Below, piece after piece: positions 17,823 through 26,495 of a stretch of 64,000 nt of DNA. The stretch comes from Methyloradius palustris. Lineage in GTDB: Bacteria; Pseudomonadota; Gammaproteobacteria; Burkholderiales; Methylophilaceae. Location of the stretch: assembly GCF_019703875.1 (NCBI RefSeq), contig NZ_AP024110.1, positions 2,666,001-2,730,000 of the forward strand, written 5' to 3'. Made by a program: the position numbers and the translations under genes. The notes beneath the pieces are model-generated. The model did not search any database. It saw nothing but the letters and a program-made list of their open reading frames with translations, and was not told the DNA's origin. Numbering within the stretch: position 1 is the stretch's first letter; each line of letters starts with the position of its first letter.

Positions 17823-17934
17823 TAAATCTACGTATTAAATTGAGGAGTTAGCTTATCGAATACTTGTGACAACTAGATGTAAACAGATACGAGATAAGCA
17901 TTGTCACAGGGTATCAATTTATGCAAAAATGCTT

Positions 17935-17958
17935 AATTGTAAAAATAATTTTACAATT
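17935..17958. promoter_or_regulatory. 24-bp AT-rich palindrome in the divergent control region
   Basis: Perfect 10-bp arms AATTGTAAAA / TTTTACAATT around ATAA. It lies between the phosphodiesterase gene (-) and the TPR-oxygenase gene (+), about 110-160 bp from each start. A nearby pair TTGTGACAA (17864-17872) and TTGTCACA (17901-17908) forms a second, spaced inverted repeat. Regulators unknown. Confidence 0.45.
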
Positions 17959-18095
17959 TTTACATGCAGTAACATTGTGGATATCAATGAATAAAAGACG
18001 GCTCACAATAAAGAGCCGCAATAGCAGCATGAAACATCCGCGATAGCTTAACAAAAACTGGCAAATAAACAGCCAAGCGGATGAACGGAGAGAGC

Positions 18096-19745
18096 ATGAA
18101 AAAAGCACAGCAGATATCAAAACAGCCAAGCGCGCGCCCATTCGGCGCGATGTTTGCTGGTAATGCCCAGCCTAGCCAGCATGAAGTGCAGGCTTTGATC
18201 GGCTATTACAATGCTGGCCAAATCCAGCAAGCCGAGAGTCTGGCGCTCAACTTGTCGAACAAATACCCGCGCGCGCCGATTGTTCTGAATGTGCTTGGCT
18301 CATCACAAGCAGGCTTGGGCAAGTTTGAGGCTGCCACCAATACATTCGGTAAACTGGTGAATGCTGACCCTTATACCGCCGAAAACCACTGCAATCTGGG
18401 TATGGCGTTACAACAGACTGGCAAACTGGCAGAAGCCGCTGCCAGCTATCGCAAAGCCTTGAGCATCAAAGGTAATGTGGCAGACTGGCACTATAATCTT
18501 GGTATCGTACTTGGCCAACTTGACCAATTGGATGATGCAGCACAAAGCTACCGCAAAGCGGTGGCATTACAACCGGGGTTTTTTGAAGCCTACGGCAATC
18601 TAGGTAATGTGGTGCAAAGACAGGGCAAGCTGGATGAGGCTGTGAGTTGTTACCGCAAAGCACTAGAAATTCACCCTGATGCCATCGGTCATTTTAATCT
18701 GGGTACTGCATTGCGCGACCAAGGAAAGTTGGATGAAGCCGTAGCCAGCTACCAAAAAGCGTTGGCGCTGAATCCGCAATATATCCAAGCCTATATCAAT
18801 CTTGGTGAAACCTTGCGTGACCAAGGCAAGATGGAAGAGGCTATTGCCAATTATCAGCAAGCGCTCAAATTAGACCCTAACAATGCGCAAGCCAGCTACA
18901 ACATGGCCCTATTTTTCTATGAGGCAGGCCGGCTTACTGAAGCCATTCCACATTATGCCAAGTCACAACTGGCCGACTGGCGTGAACGCATCCTCTATTG
19001 TCTCTATAAAACCGAGCAATACGCCGAGTTCAAAGACAAGCTGCAATATCTGCTAAAAGACCGAAACACCTCACCGTTCTTAGCCACGCTCTCCGCCCAC
19101 TATGCTGCAAACTTTGGTGAAGAAGATCACTATAATTTTTGCAAGAATCCACTGGATTTCGTCTATTACAACCGCATAGAATCTCTGGCGACGGTGGATA
19201 GCCAGCTTTTAAAAGACTTACTCAATGACATACAAAACGCTGAAATCGCGGAACGTAAACAGGCACGCTTACATCACGGTTTGCAATCCGCAGGCAATTT
19301 ATTCAAACGCCCAGAGGCATCCTTTGCAGCACTTGGTGCGTTGATCAAACAGGAGTTTATTCGTTACCAACAACAATTCGCAGGCCAGGATTGTGAGCTG
19401 ATGAAGGCATTTCCGAAAGAGCTAGAGTTCAGCAGCTCATGGTATGTAAAAATGCGCCAAGGCGGCCATTTGAACTCGCACATTCATGAAACTGGCTGGC
19501 TCAGCGGCACGGTATATTTGAATTTACCGAAGAATAAGCAAGACCAAAAAGAAGGCAGTATTGAGTTCAGCACGCACGGCGACCAATATCCGCAAAAGCA
19601 CAATAACTTCCCTAGCAAAACAGTGACGCCAGAGGTAGGCGGCATCGTACTGTTCCCATCCTCTTTATTTCATCGGACGATACCTTTTACTTCGGATGAA
19701 GAAAGAATCTGCATCGCATTCGATCTAAAACCAGCGATGGCTTAG
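18096..19745 (+). CDS. TPR protein with C-terminal putative 2OG-Fe(II) oxygenase domain
   Basis: 549-aa soluble protein. Residues about 20-310 hold eight or so TPR units (examples: A-x-x-Y-x-x-A-L-x-L-x-P, 'NLGxxLxxQGKLDEAVASYxKAL'). Residues about 440-545 form a double-stranded beta-helix with the iron-binding set HxH (SHIHETGW) and a distal His (LFHRTIPF), followed by a C-terminal Arg in DEERICIAF for 2-oxoglutarate. This is the putative 2OG-FeII oxygenase family (PF13759 type). Start is the ATG at 18096, with GGAGAG 7 nt before it; an upstream ATG at 18081 lacks one. Probable protein or small-molecule hydroxylase; target unknown. Confidence 0.87.
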   Translation: MKKAQQISKQPSARPFGAMFAGNAQPSQHEVQALIGYYNAGQIQQAESLALNLSNKYPRAPIVLNVLGSSQAGLGKFEAATNTFGKLVNADPYTAENHCNLGMALQQTGKLAEAAASYRKALSIKGNVADWHYNLGIVLGQLDQLDDAAQSYRKAVALQPGFFEAYGNLGNVVQRQGKLDEAVSCYRKALEIHPDAIGHFNLGTALRDQGKLDEAVASYQKALALNPQYIQAYINLGETLRDQGKMEEAIANYQQALKLDPNNAQASYNMALFFYEAGRLTEAIPHYAKSQLADWRERILYCLYKTEQYAEFKDKLQYLLKDRNTSPFLATLSAHYAANFGEEDHYNFCKNPLDFVYYNRIESLATVDSQLLKDLLNDIQNAEIAERKQARLHHGLQSAGNLFKRPEASFAALGALIKQEFIRYQQQFAGQDCELMKAFPKELEFSSSWYVKMRQGGHLNSHIHETGWLSGTVYLNLPKNKQDQKEGSIEFSTHGDQYPQKHNNFPSKTVTPEVGGIVLFPSSLFHRTIPFTSDEERICIAFDLKPAMA

Positions 19746-19748
19746 TAG

Positions 19749-20690
19749 TTAACTACCGTTAACGACGCAGTTACGACCCTTTTGCTTGGCTTGATAAAGG
19801 CGCTTGTCCGTTAGATCAATAAAACTGACGGGCTCGTCATGATGGGTTGGGATGATGGTCGCCACTCCCAAACTCAAAGTCAGCAATTGGCTCACTACTG
19901 ATTTTGCATGGGGGATCTGCGCCTTGAAAATCAGGTTACGGCAACGCTCCGCTACCTTTTTTGCAGAATCTTCATCGGTCTCGGGCAATATCAGCACGAA
20001 CTCCTCACCACCAAAACGCGCAAAAAAATCGCGTGGCCGGGTCGCGGCCTGACTCAATACCTTGGCTACTTGCCTTAAACAAGCATCACCCTGAAGGTGG
20101 CCATACTCGTCGTTGTACTGCTTGAAATAATCAATATCAAACAAAATGAGCGAAAGCGGCTGGTTATTGCGGCGCGCATTCGCCCACTCAACTTCCATGA
20201 TGGAATCAAACATACGCCGATTAGCGACACCCGTTAAGCTATCTTTAAATGACAACTCTTCCAGTTCTTTTTGCATTGCGATTAGCTGTTGTTCAGTTTT
20301 CTTACGCTCGCTAATATCGAACATAAACCCAACCAATGATTCAACCTCGCCGCTTTCATTACGGACTACATGGACAACATCGCGGATCCAGACATAATCG
20401 CCATCTTTCGTAAGCGCCCTGTAATCCGCCTCATGGTCAGTACCCGCTTTTGATTGCGATACACAGAAATTCACCACCCATTCCCTATCCTCCGGGTGCA
20501 TTCTGTTAGCCCAGTCTTCTGCACTCACCCAACTTGCGGGCGTCCAGCCGAGTAACTTTTCTATCTGGGGCCCGATGTAAGCAAACTGCATGGTCGCCCA
20601 ATCAATTTTCCAGGGGATAGCTTTAGTAGATTCAAGTAAAGTTTTATAAACCGCTGCATCGTTATCCAAATTGCTACTCAGTTCTGACAT
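19749..20690 (-). CDS. PAS-GGDEF diguanylate cyclase
   Basis: Soluble c-di-GMP synthase of 313 aa. Residues about 20-130 are a PAS domain of the PAS_3 type (aromatic-rich LLGWTP, YVWIRDVVHVVRN). Residues about 145-310 are a GGDEF domain with the active-site GGEEF (ARFGGEEFVLILPE), metal-binding FDIDYFKQYND, and the inhibitory I-site RPRD exactly five residues before GGEEF, so product inhibition should work. The start is the ATG at 20690; a TTG just before it is also in frame. Convergent with the TPR-oxygenase gene (4 bp between stops). Confidence 0.93.
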   Translation of the reverse strand: MSELSSNLDNDAAVYKTLLESTKAIPWKIDWATMQFAYIGPQIEKLLGWTPASWVSAEDWANRMHPEDREWVVNFCVSQSKAGTDHEADYRALTKDGDYVWIRDVVHVVRNESGEVESLVGFMFDISERKKTEQQLIAMQKELEELSFKDSLTGVANRRMFDSIMEVEWANARRNNQPLSLILFDIDYFKQYNDEYGHLQGDACLRQVAKVLSQAATRPRDFFARFGGEEFVLILPETDEDSAKKVAERCRNLIFKAQIPHAKSVVSQLLTLSLGVATIIPTHHDEPVSFIDLTDKRLYQAKQKGRNCVVNGS

Positions 20691-20725
20691 CAATTACATT
20701 CACTCCATCTATCGCTCAAACATTC

Positions 20726-21058
20726 TTAGGCGTGCTTAGCACCAAACATGATAATCGCCATACCAACAAAACAAACTAAAACGCCTACCCAGTCAGTCAC
20801 ACTGGGTTTAATAGATTCAACCAGCCACAGCCAGATAATCGCAACTCCAATATATACACCACCATAAGCGGCATATATACGGCCTGCAGCACTCGGATGC
20901 AACGTAAGTAACCATGCGAACAAGGCAAGACTTAATGCTGACGGAATAAGCAGCCACGCCGAACCGCCCTGCTTGAGCCAGAGATAAGGCAGATAACAAC
21001 CAACGATCTCTGCAATGGCAGTGAGCACGAACAGACCGAATATTTTTGCAATTTCCAT
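20726..21058 (-). CDS. ynfA: UPF0060 / YnfA family membrane protein
   Basis: Four-helix inner-membrane protein of 110 aa (UPF0060). The whole protein is hydrophobic with family features [26 protein letters not shown] and [12 protein letters not shown]. It is related to small multidrug resistance transporters; its cargo is unsettled. Start is the ATG at 21058. It is on the same strand as rlmF, about 55 bp apart, and may be read with it. Confidence 0.93.
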   Translation of the reverse strand: MEIAKIFGLFVLTAIAEIVGCYLPYLWLKQGGSAWLLIPSALSLALFAWLLTLHPSAAGRIYAAYGGVYIGVAIIWLWLVESIKPSVTDWVGVLVCFVGMAIIMFGAKHA

Positions 21059-21112
21059 CAATGTTAATCCCGAAATTTTAATAATTGATCTAAACAGCTA
21101 ATCGCTATCTTA

Positions 21113-22126
21113 CTATAAGGGCTGATTCGCCCTACCCATACCCTGCCAGTGCTGGGTACGCCAGATAGCGTGCTGGTTAGCATTGAGAAAAGTCCAGACA
21201 ACGATGCGGCTTTTTTTCTGCCCCTGAGCCATATCGATCGTGCGGATTTGCAGCGCACCTGCTTTTTTCAGTTCGCAGTAAACGCCAGGCAAGGTCGTGG
21301 CCTTCGACACCAACGTAGTGAACCACAAGCATTGTGCCGCGAACTGTTTGCTTTCCATCACCATGCGCGCAACGAATGCCGATTCACCGCCAAGGCAATA
21401 CAGCTCAGCGGCTTGCCCGCCAAAATTGAGCGCAGGCGGCGCATCTCGTTTGGCGGCTTGCGTGGTCTTCTTACCCAATCCCTGCAGTTTTCGACGTGCA
21501 GCGGCATTGGCCTCCTCCGACGACGCATGAAAAGGCGGGTTGCACATGGTTATTTCAAAACGCTCGTCACGCTGGATGATTCCATTGAATATAAAAGCTG
21601 GAGATCGTTGCAAGCGTAGGTTGATCGATTCGGAAAGCGCGTTGCTATCCACGACGCGCTGCGCATTTGCAAATGCAACTGGGTCTATCTCAGCACCCAC
21701 AAACCGCCAGCCGTATTCGTGCTGGCCGATCAGCGGGTAAATGCAATTTGCTCCCACGCCAATATCCAGCACCCTTACTTGTTGGCCTGTTGGAATCACA
21801 TCACCGTTACCAGCGGCCAGAAGGTCTGCAAGATAATGCAGGTAATCTGCCCGGCCCGGGATGGGCGGACATAAGTAATCTGCGGGAATATCCCAAGCCG
21901 TGATGCCGTAATAGCAATGCAGCAGTGCAGCATTCAGCGCTTTAACCGCGGCGGCATCGGCAAAATCTATTGAAGCATTGCCATACGCATTCGTCTTTAC
22001 AAACTTTGCAAATTGCGGAGAAGCCAGCATCAGCTGACCGAAATCGTAAAGGCCATTATGCTTATTGCGAGAGTGCAAGGCGGTTTTTTTGGCCAGACCT
22101 TTGAAAGAAACTGCTTGGTTTATCAT
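21113..22126 (-). CDS. rlmF: 23S rRNA (adenine-1618 N6)-methyltransferase RlmF
   Basis: RlmF of 337 aa, methylates A1618 in 23S rRNA. Features: [16 protein letters not shown] near residue 15, SAM-binding [15 protein letters not shown] near 129, and the N6-adenine motif NPPFHAS near 195. Ends with a WTFLN strand typical of the family. Start ATG at 22126. The C-terminus adds [15 protein letters not shown], a slightly extended tail. About 380 bp separates it from divergent glmU. Confidence 0.94.
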   Translation of the reverse strand: MINQAVSFKGLAKKTALHSRNKHNGLYDFGQLMLASPQFAKFVKTNAYGNASIDFADAAAVKALNAALLHCYYGITAWDIPADYLCPPIPGRADYLHYLADLLAAGNGDVIPTGQQVRVLDIGVGANCIYPLIGQHEYGWRFVGAEIDPVAFANAQRVVDSNALSESINLRLQRSPAFIFNGIIQRDERFEITMCNPPFHASSEEANAAARRKLQGLGKKTTQAAKRDAPPALNFGGQAAELYCLGGESAFVARMVMESKQFAAQCLWFTTLVSKATTLPGVYCELKKAGALQIRTIDMAQGQKKSRIVVWTFLNANQHAIWRTQHWQGMGRANQPL

Positions 22127-22510
22127 TGAATCAATCGGGACGAACAGTTACTAAAGCGCAATTGCAATGCGCATACCTTGAATGGGCGGCCGCTAGACTG
22201 CACTATGGTCTTAATGGTTTTATACATGGCTCAACATTACCGCAATCTTTGAATTACCGGCGCCGTTAGGCGTTCCACTTGAATGGTAGTTTGTGAATAT
22301 CAACTTTACCTGTTGCCTGAAAAAGACAAAAGATTGTAAATGTTGGAATGAAATGTTTATTTCGTCTTGTTTCTTCATCTTGTTAGGTTTCTCCAACTAA
22401 ATGGAACGCAATGTAATGTAACTTTATGCTTATTAACAATCAAACGCTCCTAGCTGACTTATGGTTTAATTCTATATCCTATGTATAACCGCATTTTCTA
22501 CAGTTGATTC
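22127..22510. other. Control region between rlmF and glmU, no gene seen
   Basis: 384 bp. It holds no coding frame above about 30 codons on either strand that looks real. It must carry promoters for both divergent genes. A weak sigma70-like pair CTGACT ... TCCTAT (17-nt spacer, about 22453-22481) may serve glmU, but the match is poor. No large dyad or direct repeat was noticed. Confidence 0.5.
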
Positions 22511-23887
22511 ATGCCCGATTCTTCATCTTACCCACTTAATATCGTGATTCTTGCTGCGGGCAAGGGCACGCGTATGCACTCAAGTACGCCTAAAGTTCTG
22601 CACAAACTAGCGGGCACAAGCTTACTGGCGCATGTGATCAACACGGCAGAATCGCTGAACCCCAGCAAGATCATTGTGGTGTATGGCTACGGTGGCGAGG
22701 CGGTGCCGCAAGCGTTTGCTGGCAAAAATATCACGTGGGTGAAACAAACTGAGCAGTTGGGTACTGGGCATGCGGTGCAACAAACTGTTCCTTATCTAGA
22801 TACTGACGCGACCACACTAATTTTACTGGGCGATGTGCCCTTGGTGAGTGCCGACCGTTGCAAATCACTGATAGAAGCCGCACATCAACAGCTTGCTTTA
22901 CTCACGGTGATCAAACCAGAACCTAAAGGTTATGGTCGTATTGTGCGTAACGAACAATGCCTGCCGCAGCGCATTGTGGAAGAAAAAGATGCTACTGAGG
23001 CCGAGCGTGCCATTAAAGAAGTGAACAGCGGCATTATCGCAGTGGCCAATACCCATCTGAAAAACTGGCTGACACGGCTTGATAACAACAACGCCCAACG
23101 CGAATACTATTTAACTGACATCGTAGCCATGGCTGCAAATGATTGCGTGGCGATTAATGCTGAAGTTTGTGATGATGAATGGCAAGTGACTGGCATTAAC
23201 TCCAAGCTGGATTTAGCCGCCGTTGAGCGTGTGTATCAAACACGTCTTGCGCAAAAACTACTGCAAGGTGGCGTCACACTGCACGACCCAGCACGGCTGG
23301 ATATACGTGGTTCACTGACCACAGGGCAAGACGTTGAGATTGATGTTGGCTGTATTTTTGAAGGCGAAGTGACGCTGGCAGACGGTGTTAAAATCGGTGC
23401 TTATTGCGTGATTAAAGATGCATCGATTGGCGCAAATACAATCGTCGCGCCGTTCTCGCATATAGACCAAGCGACTATCGCTAACGACTGCCGCATTGGC
23501 CCTTATGCCCGCATACGCCCAGGTACAGAATTGAATACAGCAGCGCATATCGGCAACTTTGTTGAGATTAAAAATAGTCAGATTGATACAGGTAGCAAGG
23601 TGAATCACTTGAGCTATGTTGGTGACACAACCGTGGGCAAGAACGTGAATATTGGCGCTGGCGTTATCACCTGCAATTACGATGGCGTGAATAAATCGCG
23701 CACCGTGATTGGCGATAATGCATTTATCGGCTCTGATGCACAATTAATTGCGCCCGTGACTATAGGCGCAAACGCCACCATAGGCGCAGGCTCGACCATT
23801 AGCAAAGATGCACCAGCGGGCGAATTAACTGTATCGCGCGGCAGACAAGTCACAGTGCCTGGATGGAAACGGCCTGTTAAGAAGTAA
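22511..23887 (+). CDS. glmU: Bifunctional GlmU (UTP-GlcNAc-1-P uridylyltransferase / GlcN-1-P acetyltransferase)
   Basis: 458-aa cytoplasmic enzyme making UDP-GlcNAc for peptidoglycan and LPS. The N-terminal nucleotidyltransferase (about 1-230) has the signature LAAGKGTRMHSSTPKVLHKLAG-like motif near residue 12 (key residues G, K, R, K) and QLGTGHA. The C-terminal left-handed beta-helix (about 250-455) has hexapeptide repeats and the acetyltransferase signature INLGAGVITCNYDG-like (NIGAGVITCNYDG). Starts ATG at 22511. It is followed by glmS with a 51-bp gap, the usual order. Confidence 0.97.
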   Translation: MPDSSSYPLNIVILAAGKGTRMHSSTPKVLHKLAGTSLLAHVINTAESLNPSKIIVVYGYGGEAVPQAFAGKNITWVKQTEQLGTGHAVQQTVPYLDTDATTLILLGDVPLVSADRCKSLIEAAHQQLALLTVIKPEPKGYGRIVRNEQCLPQRIVEEKDATEAERAIKEVNSGIIAVANTHLKNWLTRLDNNNAQREYYLTDIVAMAANDCVAINAEVCDDEWQVTGINSKLDLAAVERVYQTRLAQKLLQGGVTLHDPARLDIRGSLTTGQDVEIDVGCIFEGEVTLADGVKIGAYCVIKDASIGANTIVAPFSHIDQATIANDCRIGPYARIRPGTELNTAAHIGNFVEIKNSQIDTGSKVNHLSYVGDTTVGKNVNIGAGVITCNYDGVNKSRTVIGDNAFIGSDAQLIAPVTIGANATIGAGSTISKDAPAGELTVSRGRQVTVPGWKRPVKK

Positions 23888-23938
23888 TCAACTCAAGACA
23901 TATCACCCAATTTGTTTTTATTGAAATAGAGAGTATTT

Positions 23939-25768
23939 ATGTGTGGAATCGTAGGCGCAGTTGCCTCCCGTAATGTAGTGCCCATCTTGATTGAAGGCTT
24001 GAGCCGTCTTGAATACCGCGGATATGATTCCGCTGGTGTAGCAGTGCTCGATGGCACAATTAAGCGCGTGCGCGCTGTTGGTCGTGTGGCCGAGATGCAG
24101 AATAAAGCCAATGCTGAACACCTCACTGGGCAAGTCGGCATCGGCCATACACGCTGGGCCACCCATGGTGGCGTGACTGAATCCAACGCGCACCCGCATG
24201 TTTCTCGCGGCGATATTGCCGTGGTGCATAATGGCATTATCGAAAACCATGATGAACAACGTACTCGCCTAAAATTACTGGGTTATGTGTTTGAATCACA
24301 AACCGATACTGAAGTCATCGCCCACCTGATTCACTATTACACTGCGCAAGGCAAAGATCTACTCGCCGCAGTTAAAAGTGCAGTGGCCGAACTCACGGGC
24401 GCTTTTGCCATTAGCGTCATTTCAGTCAAAACGCCTGATTACATGGTCTGTGCGCGCTTGGGTTGCCCTTTGCTGATTGGCTTGGGTGAAGGTGAAAACT
24501 TCATTGCGTCAGACGTATCGGCAGTACTTTCTGTCACCCGCAACGTGATTTATCTCGAAGACGGCGATGTGGCTGAGATAAAGCGCGAGGGCGTGACTAT
24601 ATTTGACCGTGATGGACTGGTCGCCACCCGCCAAGTACATAAAAGTGATGTATCACTGGCTTCTATGGAGCTAGGCCCTTACTCACACTTCATGCAAAAA
24701 GAAATCCACGAGCAACCTCGTGCAGTGACAGATACGATAGAAGCCATTATTGATGACAACCGCTTTAGCCCTGCCTTGTTTGGTGATGGCGCCGAGGCTG
24801 TTTTTGACCAGGTAGATAGTGTTCTGATACTCGCTGCTGGTACCAGCTATTATGCTGGCTTGACCGCCAAATATTGGTTGGAAAGCTTAGCCGAGATCCC
24901 GGTGAATGTGGAAATTGCCAGCGAATATCGTTATCGCAAATCCGTGCCGAATCCAAAACAACTGATTGTGACCATTTCACAATCTGGCGAAACACTGGAT
25001 ACGATGGAAGCATTGAAACATGCAAAATCACTAGGCCAAACGCTTACGCTAGCCATTTGTAATGTACAAGAGAGTGCGATTCCGCGCGCATCCAAGCTTG
25101 TACTGTATACGCGCGCTGGTGCTGAGATTGGTGTAGCTTCAACCAAAGCTTTCACCACACAATTGATTGCCCTATTCACTTTGGCTGTCACTCTAGCAAA
25201 GCAACGTGCTTTGCTCAGCCCTGTGCAAGAGCAGACCTATCTGGGTGAGCTACGCCATCTACCAGGTAGTATTCAACATGCACTAAATCTGGAGCCGCAA
25301 ATCCGTGAATGGGCAAAAGCCTTTGCCCATAAACATCATGCATTATTCTTAGGCCGTGGCATGCATTACCCAATTGCACTGGAAGGCGCACTTAAGCTAA
25401 AAGAAATTTCCTATATTCACGCTGAGGCCTACCCAGCGGGCGAACTCAAGCATGGCCCACTGGCTTTGGTGGATGAAGATATGCCTGTTGTGGTGATTGC
25501 GCCGAACGATACTTTGCTAGAGAAAGTGAAGTCGAATATGCAAGAAGTGCGTGCCCGGGGCGGTGAATTGTTTGTATTTGCCGATGCTGACAGCCATTTT
25601 ACCGAGAGCGAAGGGGTGCATGTGATTCGCACTCCTCGCCATGTAGGCATACTCTCGCCTATACTGCACACCATACCAGTACAGCTTTTGGCTTATCATG
25701 CCGCGCTTTTAAAAGGTACAGATGTAGATAAACCAAGAAATTTAGCGAAATCTGTCACTGTTGAGTAA
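23939..25768 (+). CDS. glmS: Glutamine-fructose-6-phosphate aminotransferase (isomerizing) GlmS
   Basis: 609-aa enzyme that makes glucosamine-6-phosphate from fructose-6-phosphate and glutamine. N-terminal Ntn glutaminase with catalytic Cys2 (after Met removal, CGIVGAV) and RGYDSAG; two SIS isomerase domains follow, with SQSGETLDT near 344 and STKAFTTQ near 401; ends [11 protein letters not shown], the conserved C-tail. It lies 51 bp after glmU, so the pair is likely one operon; the gap is too short to hold a glmS ribozyme. Confidence 0.97.
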   Translation: MCGIVGAVASRNVVPILIEGLSRLEYRGYDSAGVAVLDGTIKRVRAVGRVAEMQNKANAEHLTGQVGIGHTRWATHGGVTESNAHPHVSRGDIAVVHNGIIENHDEQRTRLKLLGYVFESQTDTEVIAHLIHYYTAQGKDLLAAVKSAVAELTGAFAISVISVKTPDYMVCARLGCPLLIGLGEGENFIASDVSAVLSVTRNVIYLEDGDVAEIKREGVTIFDRDGLVATRQVHKSDVSLASMELGPYSHFMQKEIHEQPRAVTDTIEAIIDDNRFSPALFGDGAEAVFDQVDSVLILAAGTSYYAGLTAKYWLESLAEIPVNVEIASEYRYRKSVPNPKQLIVTISQSGETLDTMEALKHAKSLGQTLTLAICNVQESAIPRASKLVLYTRAGAEIGVASTKAFTTQLIALFTLAVTLAKQRALLSPVQEQTYLGELRHLPGSIQHALNLEPQIREWAKAFAHKHHALFLGRGMHYPIALEGALKLKEISYIHAEAYPAGELKHGPLALVDEDMPVVVIAPNDTLLEKVKSNMQEVRARGGELFVFADADSHFTESEGVHVIRTPRHVGILSPILHTIPVQLLAYHAALLKGTDVDKPRNLAKSVTVE

Positions 25769-25864
25769 TCCAAAACGTAAATTATACGTTAATGAATTGT
25801 TACAATATAATATGGTCGAAATTGAGCTTTGAATATTTTTAATTTTCTATGAACGGGTGCTGTG

Positions 25865-26356
25865 ATGACTAACTTGATGAAATCTGCTTTTTTAATGACA
25901 TTGATACTTGGTGTATGTACTACAAACGCTTTTGCTGATGGCCCGATTAGCCTGGTCGATACGCAAAGTGGCGCACCACTTGCAATTGCTCCAGATCAAT
26001 TTGATACACCACAAGCCAAGGAATTTTTGGCTACGGGTAAAAATCCATACGTTGGTGATGACGCTGCAATCAAGCGTGGCAACAAGATTTTTCAGCTGTA
26101 CTCATGTACGCAGTGCCATGGTGCAGACGCACAAGGTCAAGTAGGCCCTAGCTTGCACGGCCCTGACTTTCACTATGCTAAAGATGCTACCAACAAAGGT
26201 ATGTTTGAAACTATCTGGCACGGTACTAACGGCGGTATGGGCGCAAAAGGCAAAGGCTTGATGGATCCTAGCGACCCAGACAATGGCTTAAGCCCTGACG
26301 ATGTATTAAAAGTCATCGCTTGGGTGAGAAGCAAAGGTACGACTACAGGGAATTAA
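25865..26356 (+). CDS. Cytochrome c(L)-like c-type cytochrome
   Basis: Periplasmic mono-haem cytochrome c of 163 aa. Signal peptide in residues about 1-24 (ending AFA-D). One haem site CTQCH at 81-85; probable axial Met125 in NGGMG. Upstream of it, LAIAPDQFDTPQAKEFLATGKNPYVGDDAAI and KGMFETIWHGTNGGMGAKG-like strings resemble cytochrome c(L) (MxaG/XoxG), the electron acceptor of methanol dehydrogenase; this is read from memory of the family. No dehydrogenase gene is beside it, so its partner is unknown. The ATG at 25865 is preferred over the GTG at 25862. A strong terminator follows. Confidence 0.8.
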   Translation: MTNLMKSAFLMTLILGVCTTNAFADGPISLVDTQSGAPLAIAPDQFDTPQAKEFLATGKNPYVGDDAAIKRGNKIFQLYSCTQCHGADAQGQVGPSLHGPDFHYAKDATNKGMFETIWHGTNGGMGAKGKGLMDPSDPDNGLSPDDVLKVIAWVRSKGTTTGN

Positions 26357-26382
26357 TACTTTCTAGGTATTAGTTAAAAATC

Positions 26383-26417
26383 AAACATCGGGCGCCTAGT
26401 ACGCCCGATGTTTTTTT
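26383..26417 (+). terminator. Strong factor-independent terminator
   Basis: 12-bp inverted repeat (AAACATCGGGCG / CGCCCGATGTTT) with 7-nt loop, then a run of seven T. Ends the cytochrome transcript. Confidence 0.93.
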
Positions 26418-26495
26418 ATAAACCTACATTTAAACAGATACCCAAAATCTGGTCGTTGAAGTAAGCTTCTGGCTTTAAATCAATCGGCGCTTTCC

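Noticed and set aside
17999..18018. CGGCTC/GAGCCG hairpin as a terminator
   Set aside because: No T-run on the plus strand, and no minus-strand gene lies upstream for it to end; possibly a leader hairpin of the TPR gene.
22127..22510. Hidden small gene or RNA in the rlmF-glmU gap
   Set aside because: Short frames only; no ribosome-binding sites with good coding sequence and no clear RNA fold seen by eye.
23888..23938. Self-cleaving glmS ribozyme before glmS
   Set aside because: The gap is 51 bp, too short for this ribozyme, and none of its core motifs appear.
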